NCBI RefSeq assembly: GCF_900103325.1
Contig: NZ_FMXM01000020.1
Coordinates: 1 to 64,000 of the forward strand
DNA length: 64,000 nucleotides
Source of the DNA: Mesorhizobium qingshengii
GTDB lineage: Bacteria > Pseudomonadota > Alphaproteobacteria > Rhizobiales > Rhizobiaceae
Direction of reading: 5' to 3'
Position 1 is the stretch's first letter; each line of letters begins with the position of its first letter. Both the position numbers and the translations under genes were made by a program. Below are positions 45,553 to 54,840 of the stretch, piece by piece. The notes below the pieces were generated by a model that saw only the letters and a program-made list of their open reading frames with translations, searched no databases and was not told the origin of the DNA.

Positions 45553-47100
45553 ATGATGAACTATTCCGACACATCCATTGCTGCATCGGTGACCGCTCCG
45601 TTCCTCAGCCTCGAGAACGTGCGCAAGACCTATCCGGGCGTCGTCGCGCTCGATGGTTTCTCCATGGAGGTCAGGCCCGGCGAGGTCATCGGCCTCGTCG
45701 GCGAAAACGGCGCCGGCAAGTCGACATTGATGAAGATCCTCGGCGGCGTCACCACGCCGGACACCGGCACGATCACGGTCGACGGCACCGCCCACACGGG
45801 CCTGACGGTCGAAGGCAGCCTGGGGTCGGGCATTGCCTTCGTCCACCAGGAACTCAACCTGTTCGACAATCTCGACGTTGCCGCCAACATCTTCTTCGGC
45901 CGCGAGCCGTTGCGCGCCGGTCCGCTCAAGCTCGTCGACCGCGCCCGGCTGCGCACCATGGTGGCGCCGCTGTTGAAGCGCGTCGGCGCCAATTTCTCCG
46001 CCGATACGCCCGTCGCCGCTTTGTCGTTGGCCCAGCAGCAGATGGTCGAGATCGCCAAGGCGCTGTCGATCAAGGCGCGGCTGGTCATCCTCGACGAGCC
46101 GACATCGAGCCTGCCGCTCGCCGAAACCGACAAGCTGCTCGACGTCATCAAGGCGCTGAAGGCCGACGGCATCAGCGTCATCTTCATCTCGCACCGCCTG
46201 CACGAGGTCGAGCGCGTCGCCGACCGCGTCATCGTGCTGCGCGACGGCATGCTTGCCGGCACGCTGCAGAAGCGCGACATCAACCACGACCAGATGGTCA
46301 AACTGATGATCGGCCGCATGCTGAAGGAGCGCGAGAAGGCATCCGAGGCCGCGCGGGCACCGGGCGCCGTTGCCCTGTCGGCCAAGGCCATCCGCACCCC
46401 CGCCTATCCCAGCCGGCCGGTCGACCTCGACGTCAGGCGCGGCGAGATCCTCGGCCTTGCCGGGCTTGTCGGCTCCGGCCGCACCGAGCTGGCGCGGGTT
46501 TTCTTCGGCATCGACGGCAGCCTTGGCGGCGCGCTCGAGCGCGATGGCAAGCCGCTCGTTCTCGGCTCCGCGGCGGACGCCGTCGCGCACGGTATTTTTC
46601 TCGTGCCCGAGGACCGCAAGCTGACCGGCATCCTGCTGGACCTCTCGATCGCCCAGAACATTTCGCTGCCCAACCTGCCGGCGCATGCGCGCCGCTCCCT
46701 GGTATCGGCAAGCGCGGAGGCCACCACCGCCGAGAAGCAGAAGAGCAATCTCGGCATCAAGGCGCCGTCGGTGCAGACCCGCACCGGCACGCTGTCTGGC
46801 GGCAACCAGCAGAAGGTCGTGCTCGGCAAGTGGCTGGCCATGAATCCCAAGGTGATGATCCTCGACGAGCCGACGCGCGGCATCGACATCGGCGCCAAGG
46901 CGGAAATCTACGGGCTGATGCGGGCGCTCGCCGATGCCGGCGTCGCCGTGCTGATGATCTCCAGCGACATGGAGGAGGTGATCGGCGTGTCCGACCGCAT
47001 CGCCGTCATGCATGAGGGCCAGATCTCCGGTATTCTCGACAAGGAACAGTTCAGCCAGGAAAACGTGCTGCTGCTGGCGGTGGGCAAGCAGCCGAAATAA
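45553..47100 (+). CDS. Ribose-type ABC transporter ATPase (double domain)
   Basis: This is a 515-residue ATPase of the RbsA/MglA class with two nucleotide-binding halves. The first has Walker A GENGAGKST (near 53) and LVILDEPTSSLP. The second has the usual degenerate loop GLVGSGRTELAR, the signature LSGGNQQKVVLGKWL and VMILDEPTRGID. It powers the permease encoded next. The start at ATG 45553 has a weak ribosome site. Confidence 0.94.
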   Translation: MMNYSDTSIAASVTAPFLSLENVRKTYPGVVALDGFSMEVRPGEVIGLVGENGAGKSTLMKILGGVTTPDTGTITVDGTAHTGLTVEGSLGSGIAFVHQELNLFDNLDVAANIFFGREPLRAGPLKLVDRARLRTMVAPLLKRVGANFSADTPVAALSLAQQQMVEIAKALSIKARLVILDEPTSSLPLAETDKLLDVIKALKADGISVIFISHRLHEVERVADRVIVLRDGMLAGTLQKRDINHDQMVKLMIGRMLKEREKASEAARAPGAVALSAKAIRTPAYPSRPVDLDVRRGEILGLAGLVGSGRTELARVFFGIDGSLGGALERDGKPLVLGSAADAVAHGIFLVPEDRKLTGILLDLSIAQNISLPNLPAHARRSLVSASAEATTAEKQKSNLGIKAPSVQTRTGTLSGGNQQKVVLGKWLAMNPKVMILDEPTRGIDIGAKAEIYGLMRALADAGVAVLMISSDMEEVIGVSDRIAVMHEGQISGILDKEQFSQENVLLLAVGKQPK

Positions 47101-47160
47101 TTTTGCCGCGAGTTTCGCAAGACTGCGCAACCCGCTCGGGCAGGCATTGGGGAGAAGACG

Positions 47161-48156
47161 ATGAGCAAGAAAGATCTCGGCCTGCTGATCCTGATCCTGG
47201 TGGTTGGCGCCGTCGTGACGGCCATCAATCACCGCTTCCTGTTGCCGATCAACCTCGCCAACACCTCGAACCTGATCGGCCTGTTCGGCATCCTGTCGAT
47301 CGGCCAGGCCTTCGTCATCATCACCGGCGGCATCGAACTGTCGGTCGGCTCGGTGGTCGCGCTGCTGGGAACACTGTTCATCGACTTCATCGCCGTGCGC
47401 GGCCTGGACTGGCCGCTGGCCTTCGTGCTGATCATCGCTCTCGGCGCCATCATCGGTCTGGTGCACGGCTGGCTGATCACCAGGCTCAAGCTGCAACCCT
47501 TTGTCGTCACGCTGTGCGGCCTTTTGATCTATCGCGGCGTCGCCCGCTTCTACACCGGCGACGGCACCGCCGGCTTCGCCTTCGGTCAGAACTTTCCCGA
47601 GCTCGAATTCCTCACCGCCGGCCGCAGCTGGGGCGTGCCCAACAGCTTCATCGCGCTGATCGTCATCGCCATCGTCATGTGGGTGGTGCTTCACCGTTCG
47701 GTGTTCGGCCGCTATCTCTACGCTATCGGCAAGAACGAGGAGGCGGCCAAATATTCCGGCATCCGCACCGGCCGCGTCGTCATGGCCGCCTATGTCATCT
47801 GCGGCGTGCTGACGGCGCTGTCGGCGATCTATTTCGCCATGTACACGCGCTCGATCTCGCCGGCCAGCCACGGCCAGTTCTACGAGCTCTACGCCATCGC
47901 GGCAGCGGTGCTCGGCGGCTTCTCGCTGCGCGGCGGCGAGGGCTCGCTGATCGGCGTCATCCTGGGCACGGTCTTGCTGCAGGAGCTGCAGAACCTCGTC
48001 AATCTGCTCGGCATCCCTTCCTCGCTCAACTTCGCGGTGATGGGAGGCGTCATCCTCATCGGCGTGCTGGTCGACCAGCAGTGGGGCGTGTTCCGGGCAA
48101 GACGGCTGATGGTCGACGCTGCCCGCAAAAACGTCGCCGGCGCGGCGGCGGAATAA
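47161..48156 (+). CDS. Ribose-type ABC transporter permease
   Basis: This is a 331-residue inner-membrane permease of the RbsC class with eight to ten hydrophobic segments. The family signature ITGGIELSVGSVVAL is near residue 60, and LYAIGKNEEAAKYSGIRTGR is the cytoplasmic coupling loop. GGGGAG precedes ATG 47161. It forms the channel as a homodimer with the ATPase just upstream. Confidence 0.94.
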   Translation: MSKKDLGLLILILVVGAVVTAINHRFLLPINLANTSNLIGLFGILSIGQAFVIITGGIELSVGSVVALLGTLFIDFIAVRGLDWPLAFVLIIALGAIIGLVHGWLITRLKLQPFVVTLCGLLIYRGVARFYTGDGTAGFAFGQNFPELEFLTAGRSWGVPNSFIALIVIAIVMWVVLHRSVFGRYLYAIGKNEEAAKYSGIRTGRVVMAAYVICGVLTALSAIYFAMYTRSISPASHGQFYELYAIAAAVLGGFSLRGGEGSLIGVILGTVLLQELQNLVNLLGIPSSLNFAVMGGVILIGVLVDQQWGVFRARRLMVDAARKNVAGAAAE

Positions 48157-48199
48157 CCGCTTTGCAACGACCCGCCTGCTTGTCCGGGCCTTGAGATTA

Positions 48200-48211
48200 T
48201 TATAATAGCAT
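48200..48211 (+). promoter_or_regulatory. Putative operator, AT-rich 12-mer, site 1
   Basis: The 12-mer TTATAATAGCAT lies 31 bases before the start of the SDR gene at 48243. The same 12-mer, in either direction, occurs at 56098 and 61277, and ten of the twelve bases at 60408 before a gntR gene. It stands out in high-GC DNA. The likely binder is the GntR regulator at 60445. Confidence 0.6.
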
Positions 48212-48242
48212 AACCCGGGAATTGCTCGGGGGCTGACGGGAC

Positions 48243-49022
48243 ATGCGCTGCGATTTGCGAGGCAAGGTGGCGCTGGTCACGGGAGCCGCGGGCGCGATCG
48301 GCAGTTCCATCGCCAAGCGCCTGTCCGACAATGGCGCCGCGGTCGTCGTCGCCGATATCGACGGCGAAGGCGCGGAGCGGGTCGCGGCAGGCTTGAGCAA
48401 TGCAATGGCCTGCACCGCCGACATCCGCAACGTGGCATCGGTCGACAGTGCGATCGCCGCGATCATGGAGCGCCACGGCCGCCTCGACATCCTGGTCAAC
48501 AATGCCGGCGTCAACACGCTGGCGCATCGTGTCACCATCGATGAATTTCCGGCCGGGGAATGGGATCGCATCACCGGCATCGATCTCGATGGCCTCTACA
48601 TCATGAGCCGCGCGGCGCTTGTGCCCATGCTCGCCGCCGGCAAGGGCGGGCGCATCGTCAACATAGCCTCGGTCGTCGGCCTTGCCGCCATGCGCCTGCA
48701 AAGCCCGTTCGTCGCCGCCAAGGCCGGCATCATCCATCTGACACGCTCGATGGCGATCGAACTCGGAGCCAAGGGCATCCTGACCAACGCGATCGCGCCG
48801 GGCTCGGTGATGACGGCGCTGACCGCCAAGCTGTTCTACGGCGACGACGGCAAATTCGCGGGCCGCACGCAGGAATTCCTTGCCCATGTGCCGCTCGGCC
48901 GGCCTGCCCGGCCGGAGGAGATCGCCGAGGCCGTGCTGTTCCTTGCCTCCCCGGCCGCCAGCTACGTCAACGGCCAGGTGCTGGCCGTCGATGGCGGCTG
49001 GACGGCGGGATACATGATGTGA
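48243..49022 (+). CDS. Short-chain dehydrogenase-like protein, Tyr replaced by Phe
   Basis: This is a 259-residue SDR protein. The cofactor motif TGAAGAIG and the NNAG motif are normal, as is the VDGGWTAGYMM end. The catalytic site, normally YxxxK, reads SPFVAAKAG: the Tyr is Phe (TTC) while Lys is kept. If the sequence is right, usual hydride chemistry would be impaired. It is the first gene after the operator at 48200 and is followed eight bases later by a second, more degenerate SDR gene. Confidence 0.85.
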   Translation: MRCDLRGKVALVTGAAGAIGSSIAKRLSDNGAAVVVADIDGEGAERVAAGLSNAMACTADIRNVASVDSAIAAIMERHGRLDILVNNAGVNTLAHRVTIDEFPAGEWDRITGIDLDGLYIMSRAALVPMLAAGKGGRIVNIASVVGLAAMRLQSPFVAAKAGIIHLTRSMAIELGAKGILTNAIAPGSVMTALTAKLFYGDDGKFAGRTQEFLAHVPLGRPARPEEIAEAVLFLASPAASYVNGQVLAVDGGWTAGYMM

Positions 49023-49030
49023 GTGCCGCC

Positions 49031-49615
49031 ATGGAAATCGATCTCGAGGGCACCGCTTTCGCACTGGACGGCGACACCAACCCGGTTGCCGAGGCAGCGC
49101 TTGCCGCGCTGCAGGCCAATGGCGGCCATCTTGTCGAAGGCTCTCATGCCCGCGCCGCCGATATCCTGTTGATCTCCTGCCCGCTGCGGCCGGGAACGGC
49201 GACCGGTGATCCGCGATCGCTCTATGCCGACGCGCGCAAGGCTGCCGTGACCATGACCGAGCGTGGGCGGGGGCGCATTGTCTTCCTGCTGTCGGCGATC
49301 GCCGGCATGCCGATGCGCCGCCATCCGCGCTTTTCCATGGAGAATGCGTCGATCCTTGCCGGCATGCGCACGCTGGCCATGGAGTTCGGCCCGAAGGTCT
49401 TGGTCAATGCCGTCGGCGTCGGTGCGGTCGAGGATGAAACCATGGTGTCGGGCGACAAGGCGATGCTCAGCCACACACCTGTCGGCCGTGCCGGCAGCAT
49501 CGAGGAAGCGGTTGCAGCCGTGCTGTTCTTCTGCGATCCACTGAACACCTACACATCAGGCCAGATGCTGGGTGTCGACGGTGGGTGGATGGCAGGCTAT
49601 GGGCGCAATTTCTGA
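49031..49615 (+). CDS. Degenerate SDR-like protein (probable non-enzyme)
   Basis: This is a 194-residue protein with an SDR C-terminus (GRAGSIEEAVAAVLFFCDPLNT, LGVDGGWMAGYG) but shorter than the normal 250. The N-terminal glycine motif is missing (GTAFALDGDTNPVAEAALAA). The active-site stretch reads HPRFSMENASILAGMRTLAM, with Phe for Tyr and Asn for Lys. The frame is intact and the start ATG 49031 lies eight bases after the previous stop, so it looks maintained. A partner subunit of the preceding SDR is possible. Confidence 0.75.
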   Translation: MEIDLEGTAFALDGDTNPVAEAALAALQANGGHLVEGSHARAADILLISCPLRPGTATGDPRSLYADARKAAVTMTERGRGRIVFLLSAIAGMPMRRHPRFSMENASILAGMRTLAMEFGPKVLVNAVGVGAVEDETMVSGDKAMLSHTPVGRAGSIEEAVAAVLFFCDPLNTYTSGQMLGVDGGWMAGYGRNF

Positions 49616-49861
49616 CCCACTGACGCTCGACGCTGAAGCGCTTGAGGTCGGGCCGGTGTCCGGGATCGGCGGCAGCATGGTCCCGCTGCGCTGGCGCGGC
49701 ATCGGTCTCATGCGCCGGCTTTCGGATCGGTGAAGTTTTCGACCGCGCGATGGTCGGGCGCATCGCTGGAAAGCGTCCGCCGCAACCGCTATGAATGGCG
49801 TTTGTCGCGCGACCCCGGAGGACATTGCTTTGGCGGACCGCGCTCTCTTGGAGCCATTGTG

Positions 49862-50896
49862 ATGACCGACAGGCCGGACAGCCCGGGCGAGAAGAAGCCG
49901 CGACGCCTTGGCGTCCGTGAGATCGCCAAGCGCGTCGGCGTCGCGCCGATGACGGTGTCGCGGGTGCTGTCCAATCCCGACATGGTCTCGCCGGAGACGC
50001 GCGCCAAGGTGCTACGGGCCATCGAGCAGGCCGGTTTCGTGCCCAACCGGCTGGCGTCCAGCATGCGCGGCAATGGTCGCATGATCGGCACGGTGGTGCC
50101 ACCGCTGATCAATTCGGGCATCGCCGAGCAGGTGCAGGGCATGTCCGACGAATGCCATGAGAGCGGCTATTCGATGCTCCTGGTGCAGGGCGAGTTCACG
50201 CAGGAAGCAGAGGAGAAATCGATCCGCACCCTGCTCGGCTGGCGTCCGGTCGGCATGATCCTGCAAAGTTTCGTACAGAGTGAAACGGCGCGCGCATTGC
50301 TGAAGAGCAGCGGCGCGCCGGTGGTCGAGATTTCCGAGATCAAGGGCCGCAAGCCGATCGACATGGTGGTCGGTGTGTCCAACTTCGAGACCGCCTACGC
50401 CATGACCATGCATCTGGCGGCCAAGGGCTACAAACGGATCGGCTTCGTTTCGACGCCGATCCATGGCAATGACCGCCTGCAGCAGCGCCGCACCGGCTAT
50501 CACGCCGCGCTCACCGAACTCGGCATCAAGAACCATGGCGACATGGAGGTCGAGGTGCCGATCACCGCGCAAGGCGGCGCCGAGGCGCTGGTGACGCTGA
50601 CCTCTCGCCACAAGGACATCGATGCCATCTTCTTCTCCAGCGACACGCTGGCCGTCGGCGCCGTGCAGGAATGCCACCGCCGTCGCTGGGCGGTGCCGGG
50701 CAGGATCGCCATCGCCGGCTATGGCGACATGGATCTCGCGGCCCAACTCTACCCACCGCTGACCACCGTGAAGGTCAATCGCTACGAGATGGGCCGGCGC
50801 GCCGTGCGGCAATTACTGGCAAGACTCGGCGGCGACACCAAGGTACCGACCATCACCAGCCTCGGCTTCGAGATCGTCGACCGCGAGAGCGCTTGA
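49862..50896 (+). CDS. LacI-family regulator, GntR(gluconate)-like
   Basis: This is a 344-residue regulator. The helix-turn-helix is VREIAKRVGVAPMTVSRVLS near residues 18-37. The ligand domain resembles the gluconate-operon GntR/IdnR branch of LacI (FSSDTLAVGAVQECHRRRWA, AIAGYGDMDLA). ATG 49862 is chosen over the longer frame. GntR of E. coli binds sites with a core near TACCGGTA, and such sites are present at 54757 and 62652, so this protein is the best candidate for binding them. It converges with the dehydratase gene. Confidence 0.88.
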   Translation: MTDRPDSPGEKKPRRLGVREIAKRVGVAPMTVSRVLSNPDMVSPETRAKVLRAIEQAGFVPNRLASSMRGNGRMIGTVVPPLINSGIAEQVQGMSDECHESGYSMLLVQGEFTQEAEEKSIRTLLGWRPVGMILQSFVQSETARALLKSSGAPVVEISEIKGRKPIDMVVGVSNFETAYAMTMHLAAKGYKRIGFVSTPIHGNDRLQQRRTGYHAALTELGIKNHGDMEVEVPITAQGGAEALVTLTSRHKDIDAIFFSSDTLAVGAVQECHRRRWAVPGRIAIAGYGDMDLAAQLYPPLTTVKVNRYEMGRRAVRQLLARLGGDTKVPTITSLGFEIVDRESA

Positions 50897-52081
50897 TCAG
50901 GACGGCTGTTTCTTTGCCGTGTCCTCGCGCCGCCCGAGGCGCTTTTCCCAGCCCTCGGCATGGACGTTGAGATAGGCGTCGGGATCATAGGGGTGATGCT
51001 TGATCGCATCGATGTTGAGATCGATGCCGAGCCCCGGCGCGTGCGGCAGCGACAGATGGCCATTGTCCGGGTTGATGGTCGGATGCCAGGTCACGAGGTC
51101 GCGCGTCCACGGGTCGTTGAAGGCGTCGAAATGTTCCTGGATGAGGAAGTTCGGCACCGCCGCCGCCAGCTGCAGGCACACTGCCGTCGCCACCGGTCCG
51201 CCGCTCTGGTGCGGCGCGATATGGCTGCCATGCGCGAGCGCGAGGTTGGCCACCTGCATCGATGGCGCAATGCCGCCGAGCGACATCGGCTCGGGCTGGA
51301 AGATGTTGACGCCGCCCCCGGCCGCCAGCGTGTAGAACTGGCCGACCGTGTCGTACATCTCGCCGGTCGCCACCGGGATCGGCGAGCGATGCGCCACTTC
51401 GTGCACGGTCTCCTGGCGGTCGCGCGAGGTCGGCTCCTCCCACCAGTAGATATCGAGGTCGGCGAACTTCTGCGCCGCCTGCAGGGCGGCGATCTCGGTG
51501 AAGCGGGCATGGACGTCGATCAGGATCAGCGTGTCCTTCGGCAGTCGGTCGCGCAGGGTCCGGCAGATCGCGTAGGACAGGTCCAACTCCTCGCGCGAAA
51601 TAAAACCCTGCGCGGTGCCGAACGGATCGAGCTTGAACGCTCTGAAGCCCTTGGCCAGAACCGCCTTGGCGGCATCGAGGAAAGCTTCGGGCGTGCGCTC
51701 GGTGCGGTACCAGCCATTGGCGTAGCCGAGCACGCTGTCGCGCACCTGGCCGCCGAGCAACTGATGGATCGGCACGCCGAGGCTCTTGCCCAGGATGTCC
51801 CAGCAGGCGACCTCGATCGCGGCGATCACCGTGCGGTGTATGTGGCCGCCATCGAGCGAAACGCTGTCCAGCAAGCGCTTGGCCAACGCGTTGATGCGGC
51901 GCGGATCCTGGCCTATGGCGAGATGCTTGAGTTCATGCACGCCGGCTTCGGTGGTCTTGATGAAGCCGTTCAGTGTGCCTTCCCCGATGCCGTGGATGCC
52001 CTTGTCGGTATGCACTTTGACGAATAGCCAGTTCTTCCAGCCGGCGCCGACGGCGAAGGTCTCGATCTCGGTGATCTTCAT
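50897..52081 (-). CDS. Enolase-superfamily sugar-acid dehydratase (galactonate dehydratase-like)
   Basis: This is a 394-residue member of the mandelate racemase group. Metal ligands are Asp in LIDVHARF, Glu in WWEEPTSRD and Glu in VATGEMYD; the general base side includes Lys in FKLDPFG and the His of IAPHQSGG. Such enzymes remove water from sugar acids to give 2-keto-3-deoxy acids. It is the last gene of a four-gene minus-strand operon with an SDR and a split transketolase. The exact acid is not known. Confidence 0.85.
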   Translation of the reverse strand: MKITEIETFAVGAGWKNWLFVKVHTDKGIHGIGEGTLNGFIKTTEAGVHELKHLAIGQDPRRINALAKRLLDSVSLDGGHIHRTVIAAIEVACWDILGKSLGVPIHQLLGGQVRDSVLGYANGWYRTERTPEAFLDAAKAVLAKGFRAFKLDPFGTAQGFISREELDLSYAICRTLRDRLPKDTLILIDVHARFTEIAALQAAQKFADLDIYWWEEPTSRDRQETVHEVAHRSPIPVATGEMYDTVGQFYTLAAGGGVNIFQPEPMSLGGIAPSMQVANLALAHGSHIAPHQSGGPVATAVCLQLAAAVPNFLIQEHFDAFNDPWTRDLVTWHPTINPDNGHLSLPHAPGLGIDLNIDAIKHHPYDPDAYLNVHAEGWEKRLGRREDTAKKQPS

Positions 52082-52089
52082 GCGGAACC

Positions 52090-53079
52090 CTAACTAAGCG
52101 CGGCTATCGTCGCGATGACGGCCTCGGTCGTCAGGCCGTATTTCGCTTGCAAGGTCGGCACCGCGCCGCATTCGATGTAGCGGTCGGGCAGGCCGATGCG
52201 TGTCACTTTCTTCGCAATGCCGGCATCGAACAAGGTCTCGACGACCAGGCTGGCCAGACCACCGACGACGACATGATTTTCCGCCGTGACGATATGGCTG
52301 ACATCTGCCGCGAATTCGGCCACCGCTTCGGCGTCGAACGGTTTGATGGTCGGCACATGCAGCACGCCGGCGGAAATGCCCTGCTTGCGCAAAGCGTCCG
52401 CCGCGTCCAGTGCCCGCTCGGTCATGAAGCCGGTCGAAATGATGCCGATATCCGAACCGCTGCGAAGCCGCCGCGCCCTGCCGATCTCGAAGCGGTAACC
52501 CGGCTCGAACACGACAGGCACGCTGCCACGCAGCAGCCGCATGTAGACCGGCCCCTGATGCTCGGCGATCGCCTCGGTCGCCGTCTCGATCTCGGTCGCA
52601 TCGCAGGGATCGATGATGGTGAGGCCCGGAATCATGCGCATCAGCGCCAAGTCCTCGATCGCCTGATGCGTGCCGCCATAGCCGGTGGTGAGACCCGGCA
52701 GGCCGGCGACGATCTTGACGTTGAGGTTGGAGTGGGCAAGCGCGATGGCGACGAAATCATAGGCGCGCCGCGTCGCGAACACGCCATAGGTGGTGGCGAA
52801 CGGCACCTTGCCGGTGCGCGCCAGTCCGGCGGCGACGGCGACCAGATTCTGCTCGGCCATGCCGACATTGAAGAAGCGGTCCGGGAAGGCATCGCGGAAC
52901 GGCAATATGTCGGTGTATTTGCCGAGATCGGCGGTCAGCCCGACAATGTCTGGATGGCTCTGGCCAAGCCGGGCCAGCGCGCGGCCGAACGGTGCGTCGA
53001 CACTCTGCCGGTCGCCGCCAACAGCTTCGTCCTGGCCCATGACCAGCGTGCGGCCAGCCTCCATTGCCGCGCCGCTCAC
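52090..53079 (-). CDS. Transketolase, C-terminal (pyrimidine/C-domain) subunit
   Basis: This is about 329 residues and corresponds to the second half of a transketolase. The pyrimidine-binding glutamate sits in FFNVGMAEQNLVAVAAGLA, followed by TTYGVFATRRAYDF and HSNLNVKIVAGLPGLTTGYGGTHQ (segments shown in part). GTG 53079 overlaps the stop of the N-terminal subunit gene (GTGA) and is preferred; ATG 53064 is the alternative. The two chains together bind thiamine diphosphate and move a two-carbon ketol unit. Confidence 0.88.
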   Translation of the reverse strand: MSGAAMEAGRTLVMGQDEAVGGDRQSVDAPFGRALARLGQSHPDIVGLTADLGKYTDILPFRDAFPDRFFNVGMAEQNLVAVAAGLARTGKVPFATTYGVFATRRAYDFVAIALAHSNLNVKIVAGLPGLTTGYGGTHQAIEDLALMRMIPGLTIIDPCDATEIETATEAIAEHQGPVYMRLLRGSVPVVFEPGYRFEIGRARRLRSGSDIGIISTGFMTERALDAADALRKQGISAGVLHVPTIKPFDAEAVAEFAADVSHIVTAENHVVVGGLASLVVETLFDAGIAKKVTRIGLPDRYIECGAVPTLQAKYGLTTEAVIATIAALS

Positions 53080-53924
53080 TGGCCCGCTCCCGCGCTTTTC
53101 TCGAACTCGGCGATGATGCCGTCCCATTGCCCCACGTCGATGCGGAAGAAGTGCGATTTCTCGCTGCTCTCGATGCGCGGAACGCCCTTGCCGGGCAGTG
53201 TGCGCAGCACGATCGCCTTCGGTTTGCCGTTGCGCTGACGTGCACCGGCCAGCGCGCCGACTATCGCCGTCATGTCGTTGCCGTCGATCTCGGATGTTTC
53301 CCAGCCGAAGGCGCGCCATTTGTCGGCGACCGGCTCCATGTCGAGCACGACAGGCCCGTCGGCCTGGATGCCGTTGCAGTCGATGAGTGCTACCAGCCCG
53401 TCGAGCTTGAAATGGCTGGCCGACATTGCCGCCTCCCAGGTCGAGCCTTCCTGCATCTCGCCGTCGGACAGTTCGACGAAGACGCGCGCATCGGAGCGGT
53501 CGAAGCGCAGTCCGAGAGCCTGGCCGACACCTTGTCCCAGCCCATGGCCAAGCGAGCCGCCGATCATTTCGACGCCGGGCGTGGTGTCGAGCGTCGACAT
53601 CTCCAGCCGGCCGTCGTCGGCGCCATAGGTGACCAATTCCTCGACCGGAATGATGCCGGCCTCGGCCAGCGCCGCCCACAGCGCGATGGAATAGTGACCG
53701 GTCGACAACAGGAGGCGGTCGCGGTCGGGCCAGGCCAGATTGTGCGGGTCGTAGCGCAGCTCATGGAAATACAGCGCGGCCAGCGCATCGGCGATGCCGA
53801 GGCCCTGGCCGATATAGCCCTGGCCCTGGCCGCGCGCCATGGTCAGCATGTGGCGGCGCAGCCGCGTCGCCTTGCGTTCGAGCGCGCTGATGTCGGCGAT
53901 GCCGGGAGGGGAGTTGCGCAGCAT
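53076..53924 (-). CDS. Transketolase, N-terminal (diphosphate-binding) subunit
   Basis: This is a 282-residue chain equal to the first half of transketolase. The opening HMLTMARGQGQGYIGQGLGIADALAAL, shown in part as GQGLGIADALAALYFHEL, and the thiamine diphosphate/Mg motif (ELSDGEMQEGSTWEAAMSAS to DCNG) are present; the usual GDG reads SDG. It starts four bases after the SDR gene and overlaps the C-terminal subunit gene. Split transketolases of this kind are common in rhizobial sugar clusters and act on unusual ketose phosphates. Confidence 0.88.
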   Translation of the reverse strand: MLRNSPPGIADISALERKATRLRRHMLTMARGQGQGYIGQGLGIADALAALYFHELRYDPHNLAWPDRDRLLLSTGHYSIALWAALAEAGIIPVEELVTYGADDGRLEMSTLDTTPGVEMIGGSLGHGLGQGVGQALGLRFDRSDARVFVELSDGEMQEGSTWEAAMSASHFKLDGLVALIDCNGIQADGPVVLDMEPVADKWRAFGWETSEIDGNDMTAIVGALAGARQRNGKPKAIVLRTLPGKGVPRIESSEKSHFFRIDVGQWDGIIAEFEKSAGAGQ

Positions 53925-53928
53925 CTGA

Positions 53929-54723
53929 TCAGTCCTTGTCGAGCCCGCCCGACATGTTGAGTCGCTCGGCGGTCATGTATTTCGGCGAATCGAGGCAGAG
54001 CCAGATGACGGCCTCGGCGACCTCGGAAATCTCGGCGCGGCGGCCGAGTGGGATGCGGCGCGTGCGCTCGTCGAGGAAGGCCTGCAGATCGTTGCGGCCG
54101 TTGGCGCGGGCGAGATCGGCCTCGGTCGAGCGCTGCATCTCGGTGTCCATCATGCCCGGCGCCAGGCTGTTGACCAGTACGCCGTAGGGTGCGAGCGCTA
54201 CCGCCGCGGCGCGGGTGATGGAATCGACGCCGGCCTTGCTCGCCGTGTAGGCGGTGTAGTCGGGCAGCGCCATGCGCGAACCGGGTGAGGTGATGTTGAT
54301 GATGCGTCCCGAGCGTTGATCGCGCATCACCCGGCCCGCTGCCTTGCAGGCCATGGCAAGCGCGGTGACGTTGAGCGCCAGCGTGCGCGTCCAGGATTTG
54401 TAAGTGGCGTCGAGGAAGGGCTCGATCACACCATAACCGGCATTGTTGACGAGGATGTCGATGCCGCCCCAACGCGCGACCACTTTTTCGACCGCTGCCT
54501 CCGGCGCGCCTTCCCTGGTGAAGTCGCCGACGATGGTCTCGGCCTCGGCGCCTTTCTCCCTCACAAGGCGAGCGGTCTCGGCCGCGCCTTCGGCGTTGAT
54601 GTCGGCGATGGCGACCGCGCAACCACGGGCTGCCAATTGTATCGCCACCTCGCGGCCGAGGCCGCCGGCGGCGCCCGTGACCAGCGCTCTGCGCGGCGTG
54701 GTATCGAGAATTTCGGCAGGCAA
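53929..54723 (-). CDS. Short-chain dehydrogenase/reductase
   Basis: This is a 264-residue SDR with all key motifs: TGAAGGLG, NNAG and the catalytic YTASK. The start is TTG 54723, seven bases after a strong GGGAGGG; no ATG lies near, so the TTG is convincing. First gene of the operon SDR-transketolase N-transketolase C-dehydratase, reading away from the operator at 54757. It should oxidise or reduce a sugar or sugar acid in the pathway. Confidence 0.88.
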   Translation of the reverse strand: MPAEILDTTPRRALVTGAAGGLGREVAIQLAARGCAVAIADINAEGAAETARLVREKGAEAETIVGDFTREGAPEAAVEKVVARWGGIDILVNNAGYGVIEPFLDATYKSWTRTLALNVTALAMACKAAGRVMRDQRSGRIINITSPGSRMALPDYTAYTASKAGVDSITRAAAVALAPYGVLVNSLAPGMMDTEMQRSTEADLARANGRNDLQAFLDERTRRIPLGRRAEISEVAEAVIWLCLDSPKYMTAERLNMSGGLDKD

Positions 54724-54756
54724 GCGAGCACCCTCCCGGTGGCCATCTTGACGGGA

Positions 54757-54772
54757 TTGATACCGGTACCAT
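54757..54772. promoter_or_regulatory. Putative LacI-type operator, site 1
   Basis: TTGATACCGGTACCAT is a near-palindrome in the divergent promoter between the SDR operon (-) and the dehydratase gene (+). It lies between TTGACG (54748-54753) and ATAAAT (54771-54776), so a repressor bound here would block the + promoter. The related site at 62652 reads as its reverse complement with one mismatch at the end. Confidence 0.65.
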
Positions 54773-54840
54773 AAATGGCTGTCAACGGGGATGTGCTATT
54801 GTCCGCCGACCGCGCGGTCGGTCTGTGCAGGGAGGAAAAA

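Noticed and set aside
45547..47871. A 774-codon open frame on the minus strand
   Set aside because: It is the antisense of the double ATPase and permease genes; its sequence is the His/Arg/Asp-rich pattern typical of high-GC shadow frames.
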